From CAWBUW01 sp963792075 (lineage in GTDB: Bacteria; Chloroflexota; Anaerolineae; Anaerolineales; UBA4823): DNA of 64,000 nt. Positions 17,044-24,603 of the stretch are shown in pieces; position 1 is the first letter of the stretch; every line of letters starts with the position of its first letter. The translations under genes were made by a program, and so were the position numbers. The notes beneath the pieces are model-generated. The model worked only from the letters and a program-made list of their open reading frames with translations, searched no databases and was not told the DNA's origin. Location: positions 2,418,001 through 2,482,000 of the forward strand of contig CAWBUW010000012.1 of NCBI GenBank assembly GCA_963792075.1, in the 5' to 3' direction.

Positions 17044-18273
17044 CTACGGCATCCTGTGGTCAAAGCGCAGCGTGCCGTCTGCGGGTTTTGTGATGGCAGT
17101 GCCGGTCCCGACGATCTGGAACCAGGTCGTCCCGGGTTTGAAGGGATAGCGCGTCCCATCTGGGAAAGTCAGATAGAGCACAGAAGAGACCGTCGGGCGG
17201 TTCCAGGTCACCTGGTAAACCTGCCCATCGCGCAGCGCGTAAGCCGGGCCGCTGCCGCTGAGGACGACTTCCACGATCTCGGCCGGCGGCTGCTGGTAGT
17301 ACTGGTGCGGCGCGATCAGGACCACCACGTTGGCGGCGCTGACCTGCTGGTCGTTCAGGCGATCCGTGAGGGCCGCGTAATCTTCTCCCTGCCCTGTGTC
17401 GTACACGTTATCCTGGAAGCGCAGGTAACGCCCGCTGGCGGCGTCATAGTCCCAGCGCACATAATCGTCGCCCGAATAGCGAACGAAAGCCTGGGAGGCC
17501 GCCTCGCCGTTTGAGGGGGCAAGGTCGTTGAAATACATGCCGTTCAGGTCCTGGCGTCCATTGGCGACATTGCGTACGGTGGTGGCAAACTGGCTGAGCG
17601 CGGCGGTAGAGGCGAGCAGCAAGTCCCCGCCTTTGGGATCAAACCGGCACAGGGGGGTGGTAACAGTGGGCGGGCAGTCCGCCCGCTGGCCTTCCAGGAC
17701 GAGCTGGTTGCTGAAGGTTGCATTGAGCAAGCGGGAATTGATCTTCGCGTCCGCACTGCCATAGGCAAAAATAGTCTTGTACATTTGGACCAGGTCCACG
17801 TCCAATAAACGCCCCGAGCGGACAGGCCCGGCCAGCTCAGAATCCTGGCCGTAGAAGATGGCAAACAGGCGTGAATAACCATCGTTATGATAATAATCAA
17901 AGACAATATCTGCAAAGGTAACGCCCCAGGGCGGGCGGTAGAGCGTGCGCGGCACCAGGTTGATCTTGACCGCCACCGGGCGGCGCTCGAGCAGCGCCGG
18001 GTTGGCCACAGTCAGGCCGGTCAGGGGGTTGACCCCCGCGGGGAAGTTATCCGGGCCATATTCGACCGGCAGAGAGGGGGTAGTGCTGGTGGGGGGCGGG
18101 AGCGGGGTCTCGGTCATGGTCGGGGAGGGCGTGAATGTCGCCGTCACCAGGGGTGCGAACGGTGTCAGGGAGGCCGGAATCTCGCTCGCGACAGGGGAGG
18201 GCTGGGGTGTCTCAGCATTGCAGGCGTTGAGTGCCAGGGCGAGCAGGAATACAACGATCATCAAACGCTTCAT
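17044..18273 (-). CDS. DUF3048 lipoprotein
   Basis: A secreted lipoprotein: MKRLMIVVFLLALALNAC gives a signal peptide and lipobox with the lipidated cysteine at residue 18. A Pro/Thr/Ser-rich linker follows, then the DUF3048 (YerB-like) domain with NPLTGL, RRPVAVKINL, ADIVFDYYHNDGYSRLFAIF and AGPVRSGRLLDVDLV, and the C-terminal part with NRPTVSSVLYLTFPDGTRYP. The function of this family is unknown; it is exported to the cell surface. An in-frame ATG six codons upstream (18291) is less likely because GGAG lies just before the ATG at 18273. It is transcribed alone, converging on pyrD. Confidence 0.88.
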   Translation of the reverse strand: MKRLMIVVFLLALALNACNAETPQPSPVASEIPASLTPFAPLVTATFTPSPTMTETPLPPPTSTTPSLPVEYGPDNFPAGVNPLTGLTVANPALLERRPVAVKINLVPRTLYRPPWGVTFADIVFDYYHNDGYSRLFAIFYGQDSELAGPVRSGRLLDVDLVQMYKTIFAYGSADAKINSRLLNATFSNQLVLEGQRADCPPTVTTPLCRFDPKGGDLLLASTAALSQFATTVRNVANGRQDLNGMYFNDLAPSNGEAASQAFVRYSGDDYVRWDYDAASGRYLRFQDNVYDTGQGEDYAALTDRLNDQQVSAANVVVLIAPHQYYQQPPAEIVEVVLSGSGPAYALRDGQVYQVTWNRPTVSSVLYLTFPDGTRYPFKPGTTWFQIVGTGTAITKPADGTLRFDHRMP

Positions 18274-18327
18274 AAATTTTCTCCATAACATGGGGCAGCC
18301 AAAAAAATTGGAGCCTGGTGGGTGTTA

Positions 18328-18369
18328 CCTGAAGAAACGATATATCATACCCCAACATTCTTCTTCAGG
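18328..18369 (-). promoter_or_regulatory. inverted repeat around the -10 region of the DUF3048 gene
   Basis: CCTGAAGAA (18328-18336) and TTCTTCAGG (18361-18369) are perfect 9-bp inverted repeats 24 bases apart. Between them, on the minus strand, is TATGAT (complement of 18344-18349), a plausible -10 box for the lipoprotein gene. The layout suggests an operator, though no -35 box is convincing. Confidence 0.4.
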
Positions 18370-18424
18370 GAAAGGGGTAATCTTTATTATGACGCTGGTA
18401 TGCGTGTTTTGGTTCCCTAGGGGT

Positions 18425-18467
18425 TTGGGGGCATTGAGTGGGGCTTTGCCCCACTCAATGCCCCCAA
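18425..18467. repeat. 43-nt GC-NNN-GC palindrome (copy 3)
   Basis: Perfect 20-bp arms beginning TTGGGGGCAT close on GGC-ttt-GCC. GGGGTTTGGGG spans 18420-18430, on the left flank only. No T-run follows. Confidence 0.9.
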
Positions 18468-18476
18468 TGAGATTAT

Positions 18477-18519
18477 ATTTACGTTGTAGCAGCGGCAAAG
18501 CCGCTGCTACAACGTAAAT
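18477..18519. repeat. 43-nt GC-NNN-GC palindrome (copy 4, tandem to copy 3)
   Basis: Perfect 20-bp arms (ATTTACGTTGTAGCAGCGGC) close on GGC-aaa-GCC. It starts nine bases after copy 3, the only side-by-side pair besides 37628/37684, and has an unrelated stem. It lies in the upstream region of the DUF2085 gene. Confidence 0.9.
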
Positions 18520-18525
18520 CTGTTA

Positions 18526-18531
18526 TATAAT
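18526..18531 (+). promoter_or_regulatory. TATAAT -10 box of a probably leaderless transcript
   Basis: A perfect TATAAT ends eight bases before the ATG at 18539, so transcription should start at or next to that codon. The box overlaps the ATG at 18530, which argues against that codon as the start. No good -35 box is seen; the expected position falls in the palindrome. Confidence 0.5.
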
Positions 18532-18538
18532 GATGTCT

Positions 18539-19357
18539 ATGTCACAGGCAGGTGAAACCCCTCCCACACATGCCTCAACCTGGCGCTGGGTGTTGGCGCT
18601 GGTGTTGGGTATCTTGCTGTTCGTGTGGCTGGCGAATACACCGCCTGGGGTTTTGGGCAAAGCTGATGCGTTGGGTTATGCCGTCTGTCACCGCATCGAG
18701 GTGCGTTCTTTCCACGTGAATGGAAGGCCGCTGCCGTTGTGCGCCCGCTGCACAGGGATGTACCTGGGAGCCGTGGCAGGGCTGGTCTACCAGATCGTGG
18801 TTGGGCGGCGGCGCACCGCCATGCCGCCCTGGCGAGTGATTGTGGTGTTGGCTGTGTTTGTCGCCGCGTTTGGCGTGGACGGGTTGAACTCGTACCTGCA
18901 GTTGTTTCCCCATGCCCCGAAGTTGTACGACCCGCAGAACTGGCTGCGCCTGTTGACCGGAACCGGGATGGGCATCGTGCTCGCCGCGGGCCTGTACCCG
19001 GCGTTCAACCAGACGGTGTGGCGGGACTGGGACCCGCGCCCCGCCATCAGTGGGCTGCGCTCCTTAGGTGTGCTGCTGCTGATCGGCCTGGGCATCGCCG
19101 CTCTGGTTTTGAGCGGCAATCCCTGGGTGTTGTACCCGTTGGCATTGGTCAGCGCACTGGGTATCCTGTGGGTGCTGTCGATGGTATACTTAATCGTGTT
19201 GTTGATCTTGTTCCGGCGTGACAACTTATTCACGCAAGCCCGGGAATTGATCACCCCGGCGATCGGCGGATTGATCCTGGCGCTGCTCCAGATCGCCGTG
19301 CTGGACCTGGTCCGTTACTGGCTGACGGGCACGTGGGAAGGATTTCATTTCGGATAG
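18539..19357 (+). CDS. DUF2085 integral membrane protein
   Basis: A 272-residue membrane protein with about six hydrophobic helices. The DUF2085 signature is clear near residues 40-80: YAVCHRIEVRSFHVNGRPLP and LCARCTGMYLGA, where the cysteines may bind a metal or form disulphides. The biochemical role of the family is unknown. Start ATG 18539 is chosen over in-frame 18530 and 18533 because the -10 box TATAAT overlaps those. The DUF4126 gene starts 14 bases after the stop, suggesting a two-gene membrane unit. Confidence 0.85.
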   Translation: MSQAGETPPTHASTWRWVLALVLGILLFVWLANTPPGVLGKADALGYAVCHRIEVRSFHVNGRPLPLCARCTGMYLGAVAGLVYQIVVGRRRTAMPPWRVIVVLAVFVAAFGVDGLNSYLQLFPHAPKLYDPQNWLRLLTGTGMGIVLAAGLYPAFNQTVWRDWDPRPAISGLRSLGVLLLIGLGIAALVLSGNPWVLYPLALVSALGILWVLSMVYLIVLLILFRRDNLFTQARELITPAIGGLILALLQIAVLDLVRYWLTGTWEGFHFG

Positions 19358-19371
19358 GTGAGGGAATTGAG

Positions 19372-19944
19372 ATGGACCTTTTTCTTGGAGTATTTACTGC
19401 TTTTGGTCTTTCGGCTTCTGCGGGGTTAAACGCTTATATCCCCCTGCTGGTCGTGGCGCTGGTGGCGCGTTTTACGGATTTGATCCAGCTCAACCAGCCC
19501 TGGGACACCCTGGAAAGCTGGTGGGTCATTGGTGTGCTGGCTGTGCTTTCATTAATTGAGTTCTTTGCAGATAAGATACCTGCGGTCAACCACGTCAACG
19601 ATGCCATCCAGACCCTCGTGCGTCCGGTTGCCGGTGCGGTTGCCTTTGCAGCCAGCGCCAAAGTCATTACGGATGTTAATCCGGTGTTTGCCATCATCCT
19701 GGGCTTGCTGGTGGCCGGTTCCGTCCATGCCGTGAAAGCGGCGGCCGTCCGGCCGATGGTCACCGCCACAACGGGGGGGGTAGGTAATATTCCGGTCAGC
19801 ATCGCGGAAGATGTCATTTCGACCGTCGTCTCGGTTTTAGCGGTCGTGCTGCCGGCTTTGATGATCTTGTTCGTAATTTTTCTGTTGGTCCTTACGGTCC
19901 GCCTGCTCCTGCGCCGGAGGCATGTGCAGCCGCGCTATAATTAG
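19372..19944 (+). CDS. DUF4126 membrane protein
   Basis: A 190-residue protein with several transmembrane helices. The N-terminus LFLGVFTAFGLSASAGLNAYIPLLVVAL and the central FADKIPAVNHVNDAIQTLVRP with ending on hydrophobic helices and a basic tail are typical of DUF4126. Function is unknown; the glycine/alanine-rich helices recall small transport or channel-like proteins. GAGGGA before the ATG at 19372 sets the start. It follows DUF2085 closely. Confidence 0.85.
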   Translation: MDLFLGVFTAFGLSASAGLNAYIPLLVVALVARFTDLIQLNQPWDTLESWWVIGVLAVLSLIEFFADKIPAVNHVNDAIQTLVRPVAGAVAFAASAKVITDVNPVFAIILGLLVAGSVHAVKAAAVRPMVTATTGGVGNIPVSIAEDVISTVVSVLAVVLPALMILFVIFLLVLTVRLLLRRRHVQPRYN

Positions 19945-19977
19945 CGGACCGGCAATAATCATCTTTTGGAGGAGAAC

Positions 19978-20148
19978 ATGACTGACAATTTTGGCGCCCC
20001 GATTACCCCTGCTGAACCGGCCAAGAAGAGTAACACCACCATGATCATCATCATTGCGGTGGCGGCGGTCTTGCTTTGCTGCTGCTGCGTGGCGGCCTTC
20101 GCGCTGTACCAATACGGCGACCAGATCATGAAGGCTCTGGGCATCTAA
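19978..20148 (+). CDS. 56-residue single-pass membrane peptide with a CCCC run
   Basis: A short protein: a 24-residue hydrophilic N-terminus with Pro/Ala/Lys, then one transmembrane helix IIIIAVAAVLLCCCCVAAFAL, then a short tail. GGAGGAG directly upstream of the ATG at 19978 is a strong ribosome binding site, and TATAAT at 19936-19941 could be its -10 box. Four consecutive cysteines in a membrane helix are notable; lipidation or metal contact are possibilities only. No family is recognised. Confidence 0.75.
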   Translation: MTDNFGAPITPAEPAKKSNTTMIIIIAVAAVLLCCCCVAAFALYQYGDQIMKALGI

Positions 20149-20155
20149 ATGATCA

Positions 20156-20192
20156 CACGGATGTGCGCGGGTTATACCCGCGCACATCCGTG
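20156..20192. repeat. 37-nt palindrome (copy 5) running into the DUF402 gene
   Basis: Perfect 17-bp arms (CACGGATGTGCGCGGGT) around tat. This copy lacks the GC-NNN-GC closure. Its right half encodes the last six residues of the minus-strand DUF402 protein, and the stop codon (complement of 20172-20174) is in the loop region. Confidence 0.88.
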
Positions 20193-20633
20193 AAAGCTTC
20201 TTTGTAGCGCTGCGAGCGCTCCCAGGCACTTTTCGCGCTGTTGTGGAGTCAGAGGCAGCTCGGCAAACTCGTCCTCATCGAGGATGAGTTGTTTTCCATC
20301 CGGATAAACCAGCAAATCCAAAGCTAGATCAATCCAAGAAATGCTCTCTGCTTCGATCTCGACGGGCAGGCAGATATTGCAGTACCAGCCCTTGAGCGTG
20401 CCATCTTCACGCGCGTGCATTTCGAAGATGTTGTACCAGCGATCGGTGTAATAGGTCTCGACAAAGCGGTCGCCTTGGCCCAGCAGGATGCCGTGAAAGG
20501 GAGTGTCCGGGCGGTTGAAATACGCCTCCAGGATGATCCCATCAGGCAGCACTTCGAGCACCTGGCCGGTGTAGCGCCAGGTCTCTTCGCCGGCCAGGTT
20601 GCGCTTGATGACCGCAATTTCGGAGCCAACCAC
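20172..20633 (-). CDS. DUF402 protein (FomD-like phosphatase fold)
   Basis: A 153-residue cytoplasmic protein of the DUF402 family. It starts EIAVIKRNLAGEETWRYTGQ, has the RWYNIFEMH segment and the metal-binding signature ISWIDLALDLLVYPDG..LDEDEF. Characterised members hydrolyse nucleoside di- or triphosphates (or CMP-phosphonates in FomD). Its GTG start (20633) lies two bases after the stop of the upstream lipoprotein gene, so it is translationally coupled. The last codons derive from the palindrome at 20156-20192, so the C-terminus may have been altered when that repeat arose. Confidence 0.85.
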   Translation of the reverse strand: MVGSEIAVIKRNLAGEETWRYTGQVLEVLPDGIILEAYFNRPDTPFHGILLGQGDRFVETYYTDRWYNIFEMHAREDGTLKGWYCNICLPVEIEAESISWIDLALDLLVYPDGKQLILDEDEFAELPLTPQQREKCLGALAALQRSFHGCARV

Positions 20634-20635
20634 CG

Positions 20636-21724
20636 TCAGCGGATCCCCGTATCGTAGTGGACGTCTACGGTCGTGAACTGTCCTGCCAGGACCAGGACGG
20701 TTTGATCGCTGGCCGTGGGGAGTCGCCCGCTGGTGACAGGGTGCAGCGTGTACATGCCCGGCGGGAGAACGATGCGGAAGGTCCCATCGGCATTCGCCTG
20801 CTGGCTGGCCAGCAGTTGGCCTTGCGCGTCCAGCACGTCAAGCGTGGCCTGATAAGGCTGGTCGGCGCATTTGGGATCGTCCAGGCGCACCGGCCCTCCG
20901 CAGGTCGGGCCGATCAGCGCCTTCCCCTGGATGCCGCTGCTGCCCCCGGCCGGAAGGGGCGCAAGCTGGTTGATGAGCTGGCCGGCCAGGCTTCCCAGGT
21001 AGGAGTTCAACTTTTCCTGCGCCCTGGCGTCTGGCGATTGGCTGCCGGTCCCGAACCAGGTGTAGTATTCGGCGAACATATCCGCCCCTTGCGTTGGGGG
21101 CGTGGCCCATTCATGCGGCGCCATGTTTGCCGCCAGGGCGTTCAGCTCGTCCAGGGCCTGTTGGGGCAGGCTGCCTTTCGCCATCTCCTGCTGGGTGTTG
21201 CAATCCAGGATTTGGTAAGTGCCATTCGTAAAGATGCGCATCTGCCAGCAAATCCCGGCGATCCCACCGGAGCGACCCCAGACCACGAGCGGGCTGCTCC
21301 CGCTGTTTGCCAGGGGCACCATGCGGTAGCTTTTCATCATTTGATCCGTATGGACTTCGATCTTCCCGCTGGGAGTATCCAGGATCACCAGGAAACCGGG
21401 GACGATCGCCATGGTGCACATCTCGCCCGGCTGCGCTGCGCCCAGGCAGCCATCCGGCCAGAGCTGTGCTGTTTGTTCCAGCAGAACCACATCATTCAAA
21501 GCGAGACCAAGCTGGTTGGCGATGTTCTGGCGCAAGGCCAGCACCGCATCGGCCGACCCCGGGTTGGGTGCCGGGCGGGAGGCAGCCGTTGGTGTGACAG
21601 CGGGCTGTAATGTGCGTGTGGGTGCAGGCGCGCGGGTTTCCGCTACAGGCTGCGGCGCGCAGGCAGCCAGGAGCATTACCAACGCCAGCAGGTATAATCG
21701 AGGTCGGGGGATATGTAGTTGCAT
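20636..21724 (-). CDS. secreted lipoprotein with C-terminal beta-sandwich
   Basis: A 362-residue lipoprotein: signal peptide with lipobox LLAAC (cysteine 22), a Thr/Pro/Ala-rich linker, then a domain around residues 60-135 with DVVLLEQTAQLWPDGCLG and VPGFLVILDTPSGKIEVHTD, a pattern that I recognise from Chloroflexi-type secreted proteins but cannot name. The last 95 residues (PYQATLDVLDAQGQLLASQQ to VDVHYDTG) look like a carboxypeptidase-regulatory-like or SdrD-type beta-sandwich. It stands first in a unit with DUF402. No enzymatic motif is visible. Confidence 0.75.
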   Translation of the reverse strand: MQLHIPRPRLYLLALVMLLAACAPQPVAETRAPAPTRTLQPAVTPTAASRPAPNPGSADAVLALRQNIANQLGLALNDVVLLEQTAQLWPDGCLGAAQPGEMCTMAIVPGFLVILDTPSGKIEVHTDQMMKSYRMVPLANSGSSPLVVWGRSGGIAGICWQMRIFTNGTYQILDCNTQQEMAKGSLPQQALDELNALAANMAPHEWATPPTQGADMFAEYYTWFGTGSQSPDARAQEKLNSYLGSLAGQLINQLAPLPAGGSSGIQGKALIGPTCGGPVRLDDPKCADQPYQATLDVLDAQGQLLASQQANADGTFRIVLPPGMYTLHPVTSGRLPTASDQTVLVLAGQFTTVDVHYDTGIR

Positions 21725-21809
21725 AATAATCTCCTCGCAATTACTTTACCATAAAGACGCTGCCTCGGGCAGGGTGGTTCCGCCGGGGAGGCAGGGCTTA
21801 CGATGATTA

Positions 21810-21838
21810 TCTACACCTGGCGGACCCTGGGGTATAAT
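21810..21838 (+). promoter_or_regulatory. promoter of the MNT/HEPN pair, leaderless
   Basis: TCTACA (21810-21815), 17-base spacer, TATAAT (21833-21838). The GTG start at 21845 is seven bases after the -10 box, so the mRNA should begin at or within a base of it. Confidence 0.6.
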
Positions 21839-21844
21839 TAATTT

Positions 21845-22210
21845 GTGAACGAAATTGCCTTGTCTGTTCCGCCAATTACAGAACGCGACCGAATTCCATT
21901 CGCTGCGATTGAGGACGTTGTCCAACAAATTGTGGTTCGATTCCATCCATTGCGGATCATTTTATTCGGTTCTTATGCCTATGGAAAACCGCGTCCAGAT
22001 AGTGATGTTGATTTGATGGTTGTTATGGAGACCCCGCTCAACGAAACGCGCCAGGCTGTGGAAATTCTCAAGGCGACCTCGTATCGCTTCGGACTCGATC
22101 TGCTCGTTTACACGCCGCAGCGTCTGGCACAGCGCCTTGAGTGGGGCGATCCCTTTGTGCAAGATATCCTTGCACAAGGCAAGGTCTTGTATGAATCCCC
22201 TGGTAGCTGA
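21845..22210 (+). CDS. minimal nucleotidyltransferase, MntA-like antitoxin
   Basis: A 121-residue nucleotidyltransferase of the MNT family. The catalytic signature GSYAYGKPRPDSDVDLMVVM matches GSxxxGxxxxxSDxDL of the polymerase-beta fold, with two metal-binding aspartates. Known MntA antitoxins AMPylate a partner HEPN toxin and silence it. The GTG start directly follows a -10 box, so the message is probably leaderless. The HEPN gene begins inside the last 20 bases, a normal arrangement for this type VII toxin-antitoxin system. Confidence 0.85.
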   Translation: MNEIALSVPPITERDRIPFAAIEDVVQQIVVRFHPLRIILFGSYAYGKPRPDSDVDLMVVMETPLNETRQAVEILKATSYRFGLDLLVYTPQRLAQRLEWGDPFVQDILAQGKVLYESPGS

Positions 22211-22571
22211 GTGGGTCGCCAAAGCGGAGGGCGATTTCGTCACAGCCAGGCGAGAGCGTTACGCGCGCCGCTCCCCCAACTATGATGCGGCTTGCTTTCA
22301 TGCGCAACAGATGGCCGAGAAGTATTTGAAAGCCTTCCTACAGGACCATTTGCTCCCAACGCCGCGCACACATGATTTGGTTGAACTATTTTCCTTATGT
22401 CAGCCGATCGATCCAACCTTAGCTCTTGTCGAGCCGGATCTCAAAGGTTTGAGTGGTTATGCAGTTGGCATTCGTTACCCTGGGCAAACTGTAGGTAAGG
22501 AGGAAGCTGTTCAAGCGATCCGCCAGGCAAGCATCGTGCGCCAATTCATTCGCGAAAGATTAGGATTTTAG
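22191..22571 (+). CDS. HEPN domain protein, probable toxin partner
   Basis: A 126-residue all-helical HEPN protein (PF05168 type): AEGDFVTARRERYARRSPNY, then DAACFHAQQMAEKYLKAFLQ, and THDLVELFSLC. HEPN partners of MNT proteins are RNases or target of AMPylation. A strict R-x4-H ribonuclease motif is not evident near the end, so activity may be different or lost. ATG 22191 overlaps the MNT gene by 20 bases; upstream in-frame codons lie deep in MNT. It is followed by an antitoxin remnant. Confidence 0.83.
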   Translation: MNPLVAEWVAKAEGDFVTARRERYARRSPNYDAACFHAQQMAEKYLKAFLQDHLLPTPRTHDLVELFSLCQPIDPTLALVEPDLKGLSGYAVGIRYPGQTVGKEEAVQAIRQASIVRQFIRERLGF

Positions 22572-22572
22572 G

Positions 22573-22701
22573 ATCATCATCCATTTGATAAAACAAACCG
22601 GCAGCCTGGCGGAATTTCTTTTGGCCTCCCCTCTACCGGGTTCAGACCTGGCCATAGAACGTGATAAGAGCACCCCACGCAGCATCGAGATTGAACCATG
22701 A
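22573..22701 (+). pseudogene. remnant of a Phd/VapB-type antitoxin
   Basis: Reading 22573-22701 gives an open stretch with SLAEFLLASPLPGSDLAIER then DKSTPRSIEI and a stop. The pattern LL.SPL.GS.L.IER is like the C-terminal toxin-wrapping tail of Phd/YefM or VapB antitoxins. No start codon, DNA-binding domain or toxin gene accompanies it, so it is a fragment. Confidence 0.45.
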
Positions 22702-22896
22702 ACTATCTGGTTCTTCAGGTATTGCTATTGATGAACTTGGGGCTGATAAGATTGTGGTTTATTGGGAGTTGCCGTGACAGAGGGCCAGATTGTACAATAT
22801 TGCGCTCTTTCATTACGGGTTTATAATCGGGTTACGACCGAGTTACGAAAATCGTAAGTTGGCAGTTGCCCAGTTCCACCCCTCCGGAGGAAAAGT
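22702..22896 (+). other. AT-richer spacer with a promoter and a small operator-like repeat
   Basis: Besides the promoter at 22800-22827, TTACGA (22843-22848) and TCGTAA (22852-22857) form an inverted repeat, with a further GTTACGA at 22831-22837. A fragment AIDELGADKIVVYWELP can be read up to a stop near 22778 but belongs to no family I recognise. Confidence 0.45.
22800..22827 (+). promoter_or_regulatory. promoter of the DUF4256 gene
   Basis: TTGCGC (22800-22805), 16-base spacer, TATAAT (22822-22827). The inverted repeat 22843-22857 lies just downstream, at the position of an operator. Confidence 0.55.
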
Positions 22897-23472
22897 ATGA
22901 ACGACATGAATAGCAATAAAAAGGAATTGTCACCAGAACAAGGTGAAGAACTACTCAGAGTATTGAGAGCCCGTTTTGAGAAAAACATGAACCGCCATAA
23001 AGGTCTTGAATGGGCTAAGGTACAAACAAAGCTGGAAGCTAATCCTGAAAAACTGTGGTCACTCAATGAAATGGAAAGAACTGGCGGTGAACCGGATGTT
23101 GTTGGTCATGACAAACAGACGGGCGAATACATTTTTTATGATTGTTCAGCAGAAAGCCCTAAAGACCGCAGAAATGTTTGTTATGACCGTGAAGCGCTGG
23201 AGGCAAGGAAAGAATTTAAACCAAAAGATACCGCTATGGATATGGCGGCTGCCATAGGCATCGAGATTTTAACGGAAGAACAATATCGAGAGCTGCAGAA
23301 ATTGGGAAATTTCGATACGAAAACGTCGAGCTGGTTGAAAACACCTTCCGAAATTAGAAAACTCGGCGGCGCCATCTTTGCCGATCGTCGCTACGACCAT
23401 GTCTTCGTGTATCACAACGGTGCAGAATCTTACTATGGCGCCAGGGCGTTCCGTGGCTCGCTAAGGGTCTAA
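22897..23472 (+). CDS. DUF4256 family protein
   Basis: A 191-residue soluble protein matching DUF4256 throughout: ELSPEQGEELLRVLRARFEK, WSLNEMERTGGEPDVV, YIFYDCSAESPKDRRNVCYD, AAAIGIEILTEEQYRELQKL and a C-terminal HVFVYHNGAESYYGARAFRG. Function is unknown. CCGGAGGAAAAG precedes the ATG. Codon use is AT-richer than in neighbouring genes (many AAA, GAA, AAT), suggesting acquisition. Its stop (23470-23472) directly abuts the stop of the convergent thiQ (23473-23475), with no terminator between. Confidence 0.88.
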   Translation: MNDMNSNKKELSPEQGEELLRVLRARFEKNMNRHKGLEWAKVQTKLEANPEKLWSLNEMERTGGEPDVVGHDKQTGEYIFYDCSAESPKDRRNVCYDREALEARKEFKPKDTAMDMAAAIGIEILTEEQYRELQKLGNFDTKTSSWLKTPSEIRKLGGAIFADRRYDHVFVYHNGAESYYGARAFRGSLRV

Positions 23473-24537
23473 TTATGAGTTTGGATTTGATTCTGTAACT
23501 GCCTTGAAAATATGTACCGCCTGCCCAGGGTCGTAGCTGAGCTGAATGGGCTCTCCATCCTGGGGGAGATCGACGGAGCCGGGCAGGTCGAAGCTCAGGC
23601 GGGCCTGGTCTACCTGGACGAGCAGGCGGCAGACGCTGCCGTGGAAGGTGCGCTCGAGCACGCGGCCTTGCAGGTGCGCCGGGCCGGGCGAGGAGATGTA
23701 GAAGGTGTCCGGGCGCAGCAGCAGGGTCACTTCGCCGGAAGCAGGGCCGGGCAGGGGGATCAGCCCCGCGGCGGTCTGCGCCGCCGGACCATTGGGCGTG
23801 GGCACCACCTTGCCCTCCAGCAGGTTGTCCAGGCCCAGGAAACGCGCCACGAAAGGCGTGGCGGGTTGGCGGTAAAGCTGCTGTGGGATGTCATCCTGGG
23901 CCACCTGGCCCTGGTCGAGCAGCACCACCCGGTCCGCCAGCGTGAAGGCCTCTTCCTGGTCATGCGTGACGTAGAGCGCCGTCTGGCGCAGTTGGCGCAG
24001 GATGTGGCGCAGGTCCACTACCAGGCGCTGGCGCAGGGCGCGGTCGAGCGCGCCCAGCGGCTCGTCGAGCATGAGGAAGCGCGGCTGGGGCGCCAGCGAG
24101 CGCGCTAACGCCACGCGCTGCGCCTCGCCGCCGGAAAGGGTGTTCACGTCCCGCGCTTCGAACCCGGCCAGGCCGACCATGGCCAGCATCTCGGTCACCC
24201 GGCTGCGGATTGCCGCCTTGGGGTCGCCGGCCAGGCTCAGCCCGAAGGCGATATTGTCATACACATTCAGATGGGGGAAGAGGGCGTAATCCTGGAACAT
24301 CAACCCAAAGCCGCGCCGGTGCGGCGGGATGCCCGCCAACGATTGGCCCTGCCAGGCCAGGCTGCCCTGGTCGGGTTGGATCAGGCCGGCGATCAGGTTG
24401 AGGATGGTGGACTTGCCGCAGCCGCTGGGGCCGAGCAAGGCCACGATCTCACCGGGCCGGATGGCAAAGCTGACGCCGCGCAGCGCCGGCGTGCCGTTAA
24501 AGGATTTCCACAGGTTTTGTACAGTCAGTGCGGTCAT
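23473..24537 (-). CDS. thiQ: thiamine ABC transporter, ATP-binding protein
   Basis: A 354-residue cytoplasmic ATPase that powers import. Walker A GPSGCGKST near residues 36-44, signature LSGGEAQRVALARS, Walker B LMLDEPLGALD and switch histidine in YVTHDQEEAF are all intact. The C-terminal 120 residues form a TOBE-like regulatory domain, longer than in E. coli ThiQ and closer to Fe3+ or polyamine transporters, so by sequence alone it could be FbpC-like. The thiamine assignment rests on the TPP riboswitch and thiN in the same minus-strand operon. ATG at 24537; a 43-nt palindrome separates it from thiP. Confidence 0.82.
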   Translation of the reverse strand: MTALTVQNLWKSFNGTPALRGVSFAIRPGEIVALLGPSGCGKSTILNLIAGLIQPDQGSLAWQGQSLAGIPPHRRGFGLMFQDYALFPHLNVYDNIAFGLSLAGDPKAAIRSRVTEMLAMVGLAGFEARDVNTLSGGEAQRVALARSLAPQPRFLMLDEPLGALDRALRQRLVVDLRHILRQLRQTALYVTHDQEEAFTLADRVVLLDQGQVAQDDIPQQLYRQPATPFVARFLGLDNLLEGKVVPTPNGPAAQTAAGLIPLPGPASGEVTLLLRPDTFYISSPGPAHLQGRVLERTFHGSVCRLLVQVDQARLSFDLPGSVDLPQDGEPIQLSYDPGQAVHIFKAVTESNPNS

Positions 24538-24552
24538 AGTCTCGACATCTTA

Positions 24553-24595
24553 ATGGGGGCATGTTTGCGGGCCTCGCCCGCAAACATCACACCAT
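24553..24595. repeat. 43-nt GC-NNN-GC palindrome (copy 6, inside the thi operon)
   Basis: Arms of 20 bases around GGC-ctc-GCC; the inner 12 pairs are perfect and three mismatches lie in the outer part, making it the most decayed 43-nt copy. The left arm begins ATGGGGGCATG. It lies between thiP and thiQ. Confidence 0.8.
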
Positions 24596-24603
24596 GAATT
24601 GAT

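Noticed and set aside
22717..22830. A short frame of about 40 codons (MNYLVLQVLLLMN...) before DUF4256
   Set aside because: It crosses the promoter of the next gene, has no ribosome binding site and no similarity that I recognise.
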